Shown here: piece after piece, positions 42,101 through 49,821 of the stretch
Layout of the letters: the number at the start of each line of letters is the position of its first letter
How positions within the stretch are numbered: position 1 is the stretch's first letter
Assembly (NCBI GenBank): GCA_024643725.1
Contig: JAHEMJ010000012.1
Coordinates: 1 to 64,000 of the forward strand
Direction: 5' to 3'
DNA length: 64,000 nt
Source of the DNA: Crocinitomicaceae bacterium
GTDB taxonomy: Bacteria; Bacteroidota; Bacteroidia; Flavobacteriales_D; Crocinitomicaceae
Program-made: the position numbers and the translations under genes
The notes under the pieces: model-generated
Told to the model about the DNA's origin: nothing
What the model saw: the letters and a program-made list of their open reading frames with translations, nothing else
Database searches by the model: none

Positions 42101-43567
42101 ATGGTTTTCAATTCAGTTACTTTCATTCTTTTTCTTGCAATAGTTGTAACGTGTTATTGGTTGCTCAAACCTACCTTAAAAATGTGGATGCTTCTTTTTG
42201 CAAGTTGTATATTTTACGGCTTTTGGAGATGGGAGTTTTTGGGGGTTATGTTTGTTTCTGCATTAACAGATTACTTTACAGCCTTAGAAATTGGCAAAAC
42301 AGATCCTACCAATAAAAGAAAGCGAAATTGGTTATTAGGAATCACCTTGTTTGTTAATCTGGGTCTACTTGTATTCTTTAAGTATTTATTCTTCCTAACT
42401 ACAAATGTCAATTGGCTTCTCGAGGTAGGAGGCATGTCTTTTGACCTGCCGATTTATAAAGTTATATTACCTTTTGGCATTAGCTTTTACACCTTCGAGA
42501 CAATCAGTTATACAGTAGATGTATACAGAGGCTTAATCAAGCCTGAAAAAAAGTTTATTCATTATGCCTTGTTTGTTACTTTCTTTCCGAAACTTGTTGC
42601 GGGGCCAATTCAAAGGGCCTCAGAACTTATCGACCAGTTAAAAAACAAACCAAGTTTTAAGACTAGTTTCCTTACTTCAGGGTTTGAGCGTATATTGATG
42701 GGCTTGTTCTTGAAGGTGGTTTTGGCAGATAATATTAGCCCTTTTGTAGATGAAGGCTTTGCATTAAATGCTGCCTCCTTATCTGCAATAGATGTTTGGA
42801 CCTTGGCATTTTTATTTGGTTTTCAAATTTATTTTGACTTTAGTGCCTATTCACATATAGCTCTTGGCTCGGCTCAATTAATGGGCATTAATATTCCTGA
42901 AAACTTTAATTACCCTTATATAGCAGCATCGTTTAAAGACTTCTGGAAACGTTGGCACATTTCTTTGTCTTCTTGGATTAGAGATTATCTGTATCTGCCA
43001 TTATCTGGGGTTAAAGTTGTTAAAACCACAGGTGAAGGTGGTATTGGCGAAGGTCTTGAGCGTACACAGAAACAAACCAAAACAAAGGCACTGTTTCTGA
43101 CTTGGGCTATAATGGGCTTTTGGCACGGCGCAAATTGGACTTTTGTTTTATGGGGTTTGATGCACGCAATTTTAATTTTTTCAGAAAGAAAATTAAAATT
43201 TGTTAGAGATAGATTCCCATTATTTAGAATTCCAATTATTGGTTGGGGAATCACACTTTTTATGGTCATGTTAAGTTGGATACCATTTAGGGCAGACAAT
43301 CTAAGCACGACTTTTCAGATGTTTCAGAAAATACTAATTCCAGCAGAATACCTAAGCTACGGCATGCGAGAAAATAGTTACATAGTCACCTTTCTTATCC
43401 TTGTTTTATTTTTATTGTACTACTTGTTCAGCGAAAAATTATCAAAATTTTGGTCTAATTACCCAAAGTTTATTTATGGTTTTACGGTAATTAAATTTGC
43501 CTTTATGATCATCATGGTATTCACTTTTCTTAGGCCAATATCACAATTTATTTACTTTCAGTTTTAG
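42101..43567 (+). CDS. MBOAT-family O-acyltransferase (DltB/AlgI-like)
   Basis: 488 residues, about ten membrane helices. Typical AlgI features: VILPFGISFYTFETISYTVDVYRG, FPKLVAGPIQRASEL, DFSAYSHIALGSAQLMG, FWKRWHISLSSWIRDYLYLPL, and the conserved histidine in GFWHGANWTFVLWG. It moves an acyl group across the membrane; with the SGNH protein just upstream it would O-acetylate the exported glycan. Full length and intact. Confidence 0.93.
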   Translation: MVFNSVTFILFLAIVVTCYWLLKPTLKMWMLLFASCIFYGFWRWEFLGVMFVSALTDYFTALEIGKTDPTNKRKRNWLLGITLFVNLGLLVFFKYLFFLTTNVNWLLEVGGMSFDLPIYKVILPFGISFYTFETISYTVDVYRGLIKPEKKFIHYALFVTFFPKLVAGPIQRASELIDQLKNKPSFKTSFLTSGFERILMGLFLKVVLADNISPFVDEGFALNAASLSAIDVWTLAFLFGFQIYFDFSAYSHIALGSAQLMGINIPENFNYPYIAASFKDFWKRWHISLSSWIRDYLYLPLSGVKVVKTTGEGGIGEGLERTQKQTKTKALFLTWAIMGFWHGANWTFVLWGLMHAILIFSERKLKFVRDRFPLFRIPIIGWGITLFMVMLSWIPFRADNLSTTFQMFQKILIPAEYLSYGMRENSYIVTFLILVLFLLYYLFSEKLSKFWSNYPKFIYGFTVIKFAFMIIMVFTFLRPISQFIYFQF

Positions 43568-43602
43568 TGCTTTCTCAAGAGATAAATATTATTTAGTATC
43601 CC

Positions 43603-45402
43603 ATGTGTGGCATAGCCGGAACATACAACCCTAACATTCAAGACCCGCTTTTGCGTAGCAGTGTCCTTGCCAGTATGGCGCATCGTGGGCCAGATGCCCA
43701 GGCGTTTGCGCAGCTTGGCGCTTTGTGTTTGTTTCATAGTCGCCTGAGCATTATTGATATAAGTGAGCGGGCCAACCAGCCTATCACTGACCACAGCGGT
43801 AGGTATGTGTTGGTGTTCAACGGAGAAATATACAACTACCAGCAGCTAAAGGCGGGCCTTGCTTACCCTTGGCAAACAAGTTCAGACTCTGAGGTGCTGT
43901 TGGCACTACTTATTGCTAAAGGTGCAGCGGCCCTGCCTATGCTAGAAGGCATGTTTGCTTTTGCCTTCTACGATACCCAAGAACAAAAATTATTGCTTGC
44001 CAGAGACCGCTTTGGCAAAAAGCCTTTGTATATGCATACCGGAGCCGAGGGGCTAAGTTTTGCAAGTGAAGTGCGTACCTTATTGGTGCTGCACCCCGAG
44101 CTAGCCAAAGTAAGCAAGCAAGAGATCAGCAATTGGTTGCATTGGCAAACCATTCCTGGGCAGCAAACCCTACTGAACGGCATTACCCAACTTTCACCAG
44201 GTTGTAGTGTGGAGGTTAGAGCTGGCAAGGTAGGTGAAGAGCTTCCTTTTACCACTTGGCAAACAGACTATGTTTTGCAAGAGCAAACTGAAGCGAGTGC
44301 GCTTAGTACCTTACAAGCTTTGGGTAAGGGCGCCGTGCAAAAGCGCTTGGTGTCTGATGTTCCGTTTGCTTGTTTTTTATCAGGAGGTGTAGACTCCAGC
44401 ATTATTACTGCCTTGGCAGCTCAAGAGCTAGGGTCTGCCTTGCACACCTTTACGGTTTCTTTTGATGAGCAACAGTTCTCAGAGCACCTCATTGCCGCTG
44501 AGGTAGCGAAGCACTACGGCACCAAGCACCATGAAATTAGGCTAACGCCCTCTGATTTTTTGTCAGAAATAGAAAGCGGCCTAGCCGCAACTGACCACCC
44601 GAGTGGTGATGGCTTGAATACCTATGTGGTGGCCAAGCACACACGCGCTGCAGGTTTTAAAATGGCGCTGTCTGGTATTGGTGGCGATGAATGGTTTTTG
44701 GGCTATGGTTATTTTCAGGCCCTAGACACCTGGAAAAATCGCCAATGGCTGCGCCACGCAGCTGCGTTTTCGAGCCTTTTGCCGTTTCCGTACCGCAAAG
44801 GCATAGAAATTACCCAACAACTGCACCTTGGTGCAGCGGCCTACGCCGCACAGCGCATTGTAATAGATAGCCACAGCATTCAGGCTTGGCTTGGCCTTCC
44901 AGCGCCCAATAGCGGCCCAACAGCTGCCATTTGGCCAGACACCATGAGCGCCCGCTCCGTAGAAGAATGGCGCTACTATACCCAACCCGTATTGCTGCGC
45001 GACAGCGACCAATACAGCATGGCGGTTGGCCTAGAACTGCGCGCACCCTTCATGGATCAAGACCTCGTTAATTTTGCCTTGCAACTGCCAGACGCCCTCA
45101 AAAGCGGCGACAAAGCAAAGCACCTCCTCATAGAAGCCTTCAAGCACCTTTTGCCTGAACGCGTATATAATCGCCAAAAGCAAGGCTTCACCTTACCCTG
45201 GGAACTCTGGATGCGCCAAGAACTCAGCACCTTTTGTAGTGAGCGCATTGCCTCTTTTGCACAGCGCATAGACCTCCCCCAACTCAATAAAGATTGGTCA
45301 GCTTTTTTAAGTGGTAAAAGCAAAGTAGCGTGGTCGAGGTGGTGGAGTATGGTGGCTTTGGAAGATTATTTAGAGAGAAATAATTTGGAAATCATTCAAT
45401 GA
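43603..45402 (+). CDS. asnB: Asparagine synthase family, second copy
   Basis: 599 residues. Glutaminase Cys2 (MCGIAGTYNP), MAHRGPDAQA, VFNGEIYNYQQL, and the PP-loop FLSGGVDSSIITALA. Much more GC-rich than the copy at 27833 and clearly of separate origin. Likely also a uronic-acid or other carboxylate amidase for the glycan. It is followed by a coupled glycosyltransferase (ATGA), which suggests the amide is added to a sugar that this transferase uses. Confidence 0.9.
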   Translation: MCGIAGTYNPNIQDPLLRSSVLASMAHRGPDAQAFAQLGALCLFHSRLSIIDISERANQPITDHSGRYVLVFNGEIYNYQQLKAGLAYPWQTSSDSEVLLALLIAKGAAALPMLEGMFAFAFYDTQEQKLLLARDRFGKKPLYMHTGAEGLSFASEVRTLLVLHPELAKVSKQEISNWLHWQTIPGQQTLLNGITQLSPGCSVEVRAGKVGEELPFTTWQTDYVLQEQTEASALSTLQALGKGAVQKRLVSDVPFACFLSGGVDSSIITALAAQELGSALHTFTVSFDEQQFSEHLIAAEVAKHYGTKHHEIRLTPSDFLSEIESGLAATDHPSGDGLNTYVVAKHTRAAGFKMALSGIGGDEWFLGYGYFQALDTWKNRQWLRHAAAFSSLLPFPYRKGIEITQQLHLGAAAYAAQRIVIDSHSIQAWLGLPAPNSGPTAAIWPDTMSARSVEEWRYYTQPVLLRDSDQYSMAVGLELRAPFMDQDLVNFALQLPDALKSGDKAKHLLIEAFKHLLPERVYNRQKQGFTLPWELWMRQELSTFCSERIASFAQRIDLPQLNKDWSAFLSGKSKVAWSRWWSMVALEDYLERNNLEIIQ

Positions 45403-46400
45403 AAATCCTATTAGCGCAGCGAAAGTCAAGGCCTTACGGTAATTTCAGTATAGAGAACTACTTTGCTACCCTAAGCCCTTACTTGGCAAAAGAAGCGCAG
45501 CTAACAACTTGGCAGGCGCCTTACTATTCAAAAGGCATTTTGCCGCGTTTGGGTAGTGTCTTTGCGTTAAGAAGACAGCTTACAAAACAGCCAGTTCAGG
45601 TCTTGCACCAAACGGGTGATGCCCATTTTTTACTTTGGGCCGGTAAGCACACAAAACGGGTGCTTACCATCCATGACCTCGGTTTTTTACGAGAGGCGAG
45701 GGGGCTAAAATACCACTTGTTGAGGTATTTTTGGTTGCTTGGGCCCGCCTCCAAAGCACACGCAATTACTTGCGTAAGTACAGCCACAAAAAATGAAATT
45801 TTGCGGCATTTGCCCAAGGCACGGCGCATAGAAGTAATACCTACGGTAATTGATCAGCGCTTTGTGCCCTCAGAGCGGCAGTTCAATGAAGAACGCCCCA
45901 CCATTTTGCTACTAGGTTCGGCGCCCAACAAAAACCTAAAGCGGGTGCTGAAGGCTTGTAAGGGCTTGCCGGTGCACCTCAGTATTGTTGCACAACTAGA
46001 CGACGAAGAACGAGAACTGCTCAAAGGGCAGTCTTACGAGCAGTGCCAGAGCATTTCTTTTGAGCAGCTGTTAGAAAAATACCATGCCTCGGATATTGTT
46101 GCGCTGTGCTCTACCCACGAGGGTTTTGGCATGCCCATTTTAGAAGCACAGGCCATTGGCCGTGTGGTGCTCACGAGCTCTTGCTCGAGCATGCCAGATG
46201 TGGCAGGTGAAGGTGCGTTACTCATAGATCCGCTTTCGGTAAAGAGCATCAAGAAAGGAATTGAAAAACTTTGTACAGATGCCGAATTAAGAGCCAAACT
46301 CATTTCTGCGGGTTTCAAAAACACACAGCGTTTTATGCCAGAAGAAATTGCCAAACAATATTTAGCGCTTTACAAGCGCTTGCTTCCCAAACAAAAATGA
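45399..46400 (+). CDS. Glycosyltransferase family 4
   Basis: 333 residues. HQTGDAHFLLWAGKHTKRVLTIHDLGFL, CVSTATKNEIL, ILLLGSAPNKNLKRVLKAC and E-x7-E in HEGFGMPILEAQ. Like mannosyl-type GT4 enzymes (WbaZ/RfaG-like), but the donor is uncertain. Overlaps both neighbours; GC-rich block 43.6-47.5 kb. Confidence 0.87.
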   Translation: MKILLAQRKSRPYGNFSIENYFATLSPYLAKEAQLTTWQAPYYSKGILPRLGSVFALRRQLTKQPVQVLHQTGDAHFLLWAGKHTKRVLTIHDLGFLREARGLKYHLLRYFWLLGPASKAHAITCVSTATKNEILRHLPKARRIEVIPTVIDQRFVPSERQFNEERPTILLLGSAPNKNLKRVLKACKGLPVHLSIVAQLDDEERELLKGQSYEQCQSISFEQLLEKYHASDIVALCSTHEGFGMPILEAQAIGRVVLTSSCSSMPDVAGEGALLIDPLSVKSIKKGIEKLCTDAELRAKLISAGFKNTQRFMPEEIAKQYLALYKRLLPKQK

Positions 46401-47542
46401 ACCGCCCAAGAATTGCCCTTACGATAGATTGGTACTTGCCCGGGACAAACTCCGGTGGGCCAGTGCGTTCTTTGGCCAACTTGGTGGCGGCGCTGCCTAA
46501 CCACGATTTTTATATCATTACCCGCAATACAGATTATTGCGCTGTGCAGCCTTATGAGGGTATTGCTGCAAATGTTTGGGTACAAATGGGGCCCAATGTA
46601 AAGGTTTGTTATTTGCAGGAGCGTCTTCTGACCAAGCAGAAAATACAAGCCTTGCTCTTAGAAACTGAGGCGCAAGTAGTTTATGTCAGTGGGGTTTATT
46701 CTAAGGTGTTTTCGCAATGGCCGGTTTCTAGCGCAAAAGGCCTGAACATTAAAACGGTAGTGGCTGCGCGGGGCATGCTTAGCCCACACGCCTTGGCCGT
46801 AAAGCCAGTCAAAAAGTATTTGTTTTTGAGCCTCATGCGTTGGCTCAATGCCTATGGCCATGTGCTGTTTCATGCAACCTCTGAGCAAGAAGCATCAGAT
46901 ATCAGAAACGTATTGGGTGCAAACACCCGAGTTCAGGTGCTTTCCAATATAGGAAGAATGGAAGCAAGCCAACAACTGCCTATAGAAAAAACGGCAGGGG
47001 CTTTAAAGTTGGTCTCGGTAGGCCGCATTGCGCCTGAAAAAGGCACCTTGCAGGGCATCAAAGCCTTGAAGAATGTCCGAGGAAAAGTTTCGCTAGACCT
47101 TTACGGTACATCCTACAATACAGCCTATTGGCAAGAATGTCAGCAAGAAATAGCTGCCTTGCCAGCCAATATAGAAGTACTACACCACGGGCACTGCCCC
47201 TCAGAAGAAGTGGCCAGCAAATTAGCTGCAGCCCATGCGCTACTCTTGCCCAGTGAAGGCGAGAACTACGGCCATGCCATTGTTGAAAGTTTGGCTCAGG
47301 GCAGGCCGGTGCTTATCTCTAAGCACACACCTTGGCAAAACTTGGCAAGCCAGCACGCCGGTTGGGATGCCTCAGCAACAGAATTGCCAGACGCCATTCA
47401 AACGCTTCTTGATATGGATCAAATGCACTACAATACATGGTCTGAAGGTGCAAAAACCTACCATCAAAAAGAAATTCAAAGCGTGCAAGATGCGGCCATA
47501 AGCGCCTACAGCAATTTATTTGAGCACGATGAAAAAGCTTAA
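46397..47542 (+). CDS. Glycosyltransferase family 4
   Basis: 381 residues from the ATG at 46397, which overlaps the previous stop (ATGA). The frame is open from 46271, but the first 42 codons there are another frame of the preceding gene. Motifs: IALTIDWYLPGTNSGGPVRSLANL, LVSVGRIAPEKGTLQGIKAL and the E-x7-E in GENYGHAIVESLAQG. Last gene of the long operon; it is followed by the dyads of ATPase B. Confidence 0.88.
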   Translation: MNRPRIALTIDWYLPGTNSGGPVRSLANLVAALPNHDFYIITRNTDYCAVQPYEGIAANVWVQMGPNVKVCYLQERLLTKQKIQALLLETEAQVVYVSGVYSKVFSQWPVSSAKGLNIKTVVAARGMLSPHALAVKPVKKYLFLSLMRWLNAYGHVLFHATSEQEASDIRNVLGANTRVQVLSNIGRMEASQQLPIEKTAGALKLVSVGRIAPEKGTLQGIKALKNVRGKVSLDLYGTSYNTAYWQECQQEIAALPANIEVLHHGHCPSEEVASKLAAAHALLLPSEGENYGHAIVESLAQGRPVLISKHTPWQNLASQHAGWDASATELPDAIQTLLDMDQMHYNTWSEGAKTYHQKEIQSVQDAAISAYSNLFEHDEKA

Positions 47543-47543
47543 A

Positions 47544-47612
47544 TTGCACTGTCATAGTGCAAATAATAGTAAAAAATGCACTGTTAGAGTGCAAAAGTAG
47601 TTACTTTTGCAC
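47544..47612 (+). promoter_or_regulatory. Tandem dyads and promoter of ATPase B
   Basis: TGCACTGTCATAGTGCA (47545-47561) and TGCACTGTTAGAGTGCA (47577-47593) lie exactly 32 bases apart. A -7 element TACTTTTG follows at 47602-47609. The right arm of the second dyad also forms a perfect 11-base inverted repeat with this region (GTGCAAAAGTA at 47589-47599 and TACTTTTGCAC at 47602-47612), so an operator would cover the -7 element. Confidence 0.65.
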
Positions 47613-47625
47613 CTAAAACACCCCA

Positions 47626-48795
47626 ATGGAAACATTAATTGTAAACGCGCAACGGCTGCTTAGCCATGTAGACCTCAGGTTTCAGCGCTATGCCATGGCG
47701 AAAATCAATTGGCAAAATCGCCTGATTGGTTTGCTTGGTCCGCGGGGGGTTGGTAAAACAACCTTGGTACTGCAGTACATCAAACAGTACTTGCCAGTAC
47801 AGCAAACGTTATATGTAACTGCCGAGGATTATTATTTTGCGAGTCATCGCTTGACAGACTTGGCCTCTGAGTTTGTGGCTGCAGGCGGGCGCTATTTATT
47901 TATTGACGAAATACACAAGTATCCGGACTGGGCCAAGGCACTCAAGCTGATATACGATCAGCATCCAAGCCTTCAAATTGTATTTACGGGTTCATCGGTG
48001 CTCGATATCAAAAAAGGAACTGCAGACCTCAGCCGAAGGGCTGTCATATACACCATGCAAGGTCTCTCGTTTAGAGAATACCTAGAGTTGGTTCATCAAA
48101 TAAAGATTCGGGTGCATACCCTCCAAGAACTTACCGCTCTGCAAGTGTCCTTGCCGCCCATTACCGGCATATTGCCACTTTTTAGGCAGTATTTAGAGCG
48201 TGGGTATTATCCATTTGCTATTGAAGAAGATTTCGATATCAAGTTAATGCAAGTCATGAGTCAGACCCTAGAAGTGGATATTCCTTCATTTGCCCAAATG
48301 AATGTCTCGACGGGGCGCAAGCTCAAACAGCTACTAGCCATAGTGGCGCAAAGCGTGCCATTTAAACCCAACATGAGTAAAATTGCGATGCAGCTCAATA
48401 TTGGTCGCAACAACCTCGTAGATTATTTTCTTTTCATGGAAGAGGCGGGCATGCTCTTACAACTGCGCAGCCAAACGCAGGGCATAAGTGCCCTAGGCAA
48501 GGTAGAAAAAGTGTATCTAGACAACAGCAACCTCTTGCACGTTTTGGCAGCTGAAAATGCCAATTTGGGCAATATCCGTGAAACCTTCTTTTTGAATCAG
48601 ACGCGTGTACTTCACGAGGTCAGAAGTTCTGTGTGTGCAGATTTTTACATCGATGGCATCGATTTCGAAGTCGGCGGAAAAAACAAAGGACTCAAACAAA
48701 TCAAACTCGCTCCCAAAGGAATAGTTGTCAAAGACGACCTCGAACAAGCTTACCTCAACGTTTTGCCTCTTTGGTACTTTGGGTTGTTGTATTAA
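47626..48795 (+). CDS. AAA_14-family ATPase with nuclease-like C-terminus (copy B)
   Basis: 389 residues, same architecture as copies A and C: Walker A GPRGVGKTT (38-46), Walker B LFIDEIHKY, VFTGSSVLDI, winged-helix-like middle, and C-terminal ADFYIDGIDFEVGGKNK followed by GIVVKDDLE and LPLWYFGLLY. GC-rich like the neighbouring genes, unlike copies A and C. Directly downstream is a broken AlbA_2 gene. The family's role is not established. Confidence 0.85.
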   Translation: METLIVNAQRLLSHVDLRFQRYAMAKINWQNRLIGLLGPRGVGKTTLVLQYIKQYLPVQQTLYVTAEDYYFASHRLTDLASEFVAAGGRYLFIDEIHKYPDWAKALKLIYDQHPSLQIVFTGSSVLDIKKGTADLSRRAVIYTMQGLSFREYLELVHQIKIRVHTLQELTALQVSLPPITGILPLFRQYLERGYYPFAIEEDFDIKLMQVMSQTLEVDIPSFAQMNVSTGRKLKQLLAIVAQSVPFKPNMSKIAMQLNIGRNNLVDYFLFMEEAGMLLQLRSQTQGISALGKVEKVYLDNSNLLHVLAAENANLGNIRETFFLNQTRVLHEVRSSVCADFYIDGIDFEVGGKNKGLKQIKLAPKGIVVKDDLEQAYLNVLPLWYFGLLY

Positions 48796-48819
48796 ATGCT
48801 TAAAAATGAATCTATTTAG

Positions 48820-49218
48820 ATGATTGAAAATAACCGCATCGAGTTCAAATTAAAACTTACAGATGACCTAGAAAAAGAGGTAGTCGCGTTTGTTAATTAC
48901 CCTGGTGGCGGTCAAATTTACATCGGTATTGCCTTTCCTAAGTTGCTACTTGTGCCGAGCACAATGGAATAAACTAGGGGAGAAATAAATGGCGGTGTAA
49001 ATGGCGGTGTAGATGGCGGTGTAGATGAAGTGTTAAAATGCATAGAACTAAACCCTGGTATTCGAAGCAAGACTTTACAAACGGTATTACAAATGAAACA
49101 AAGAACTCTTGAGCGCTACCTCGAAAATTTACGAAAAACAGATCAAATTAAGTTTATTGGTTCACCAAAGACAGGTGGATATTTTCAAGTAAATAAAGAC
49201 AAGAAAAGTAAAACCTGA
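48820..49218 (+). pseudogene. AlbA_2 (Schlafen-type) regulator, internally deleted
   Basis: The first 50 codons (NRIEFKLKLTDDLEKEVVAFVNYPGGGQIYIGIA) are the start of an AlbA_2 ATP-binding domain. After an in-frame TAA (48970-48972) the same frame resumes as INGGVNGGVDGGVDEVLKCIELNPG and ends in a winged helix (RSKTLQTVLQMKQRTLERYLENLRKTDQIKFIGSPKTGGYFQV), the usual C-terminus of this family. Some 300 residues of the middle are lost. Three to four 12-base units (AATGGCGGTGTA) encode the NGGV repeats. It is not functional. Confidence 0.85.
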
Positions 49219-49821
49219 CACTGCGCTAACAACCTATCCGAGCAAAGCGAGGAGCCAACAGCACCCCATTAGCACTTTAACATCCCGAAGGGTCGGGACA
49301 CGCATTAGCATCCCGAAAGATCGGGACACGCATTAGCACATTAGCAAATTAGCAAATTAGCATCCCGAAGGGTCGGGACACGCATTAGCATCCCGAAGGA
49401 TCGGGACACGCATTAGCACATTAGCACATTAGCAAATTAGCATCCCGAAGGGTCGGGACACGCATTAGCACATTAGCACATTAGCACATTAGCAAATTAG
49501 CATCCCGAAGGATCGGGACACGCATTAGCACATTAGCACATTAGCAAATTAGCATCCCGAAGGGTCGGGACACGCATTAGCACATTAGCACATTAGCAAA
49601 TTAGCATCCCGAAGGATCGGGACACGCATTAGCACATTAGCACATTAGCAAATTAGCATCCCGAAGGATCGGGACACGCATTAGCACATTAGCACATTAG
49701 CAAATTATCATCCCGAAGGATCGGGACACGCATTAGCACATTAGCACATTAGCACATTAGCAAATTATCATCCCGAAGGGTCGGGACACGCATTAGCAAA
49801 TTAACCCATTAGCACATTAAC
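49219..49821. repeat. Higher-order octamer/hairpin array before the carbamoyltransferase
   Basis: No gene. It opens with TATCCGAGCAAAGCGAGGAG, then 49262-49815 is an array of ACATTAGC and AAATTAGC octamers broken by eleven hairpin modules (CATCCCGAAGGRTCGGGACA; arms TCCCGA/TCGGGA). Modules start at 49281, 49309, 49361, 49389, 49441, 49501, 49553, 49605, 49657, 49709 and 49769. All spacings are 28, 52 or 60, i.e. 20+8n with n of 1, 4 or 5. The loop varies (AGGG, AGGA, AAGA). It runs into the start of the next gene. Confidence 0.95.

Noticed and set aside
46271..46396. 42-codon N-terminal extension of the GT4 at 46397
   Set aside because: It is an alternative frame of the preceding GT4; the inner ATG makes a standard ATGA overlap and begins the family sequence.
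49262..49821. CRISPR array, because of regularly spaced repeats
   Set aside because: The intervals between hairpins are filled by octamers, not unique spacers; spacings vary by 8 bases, and no cas genes are near.
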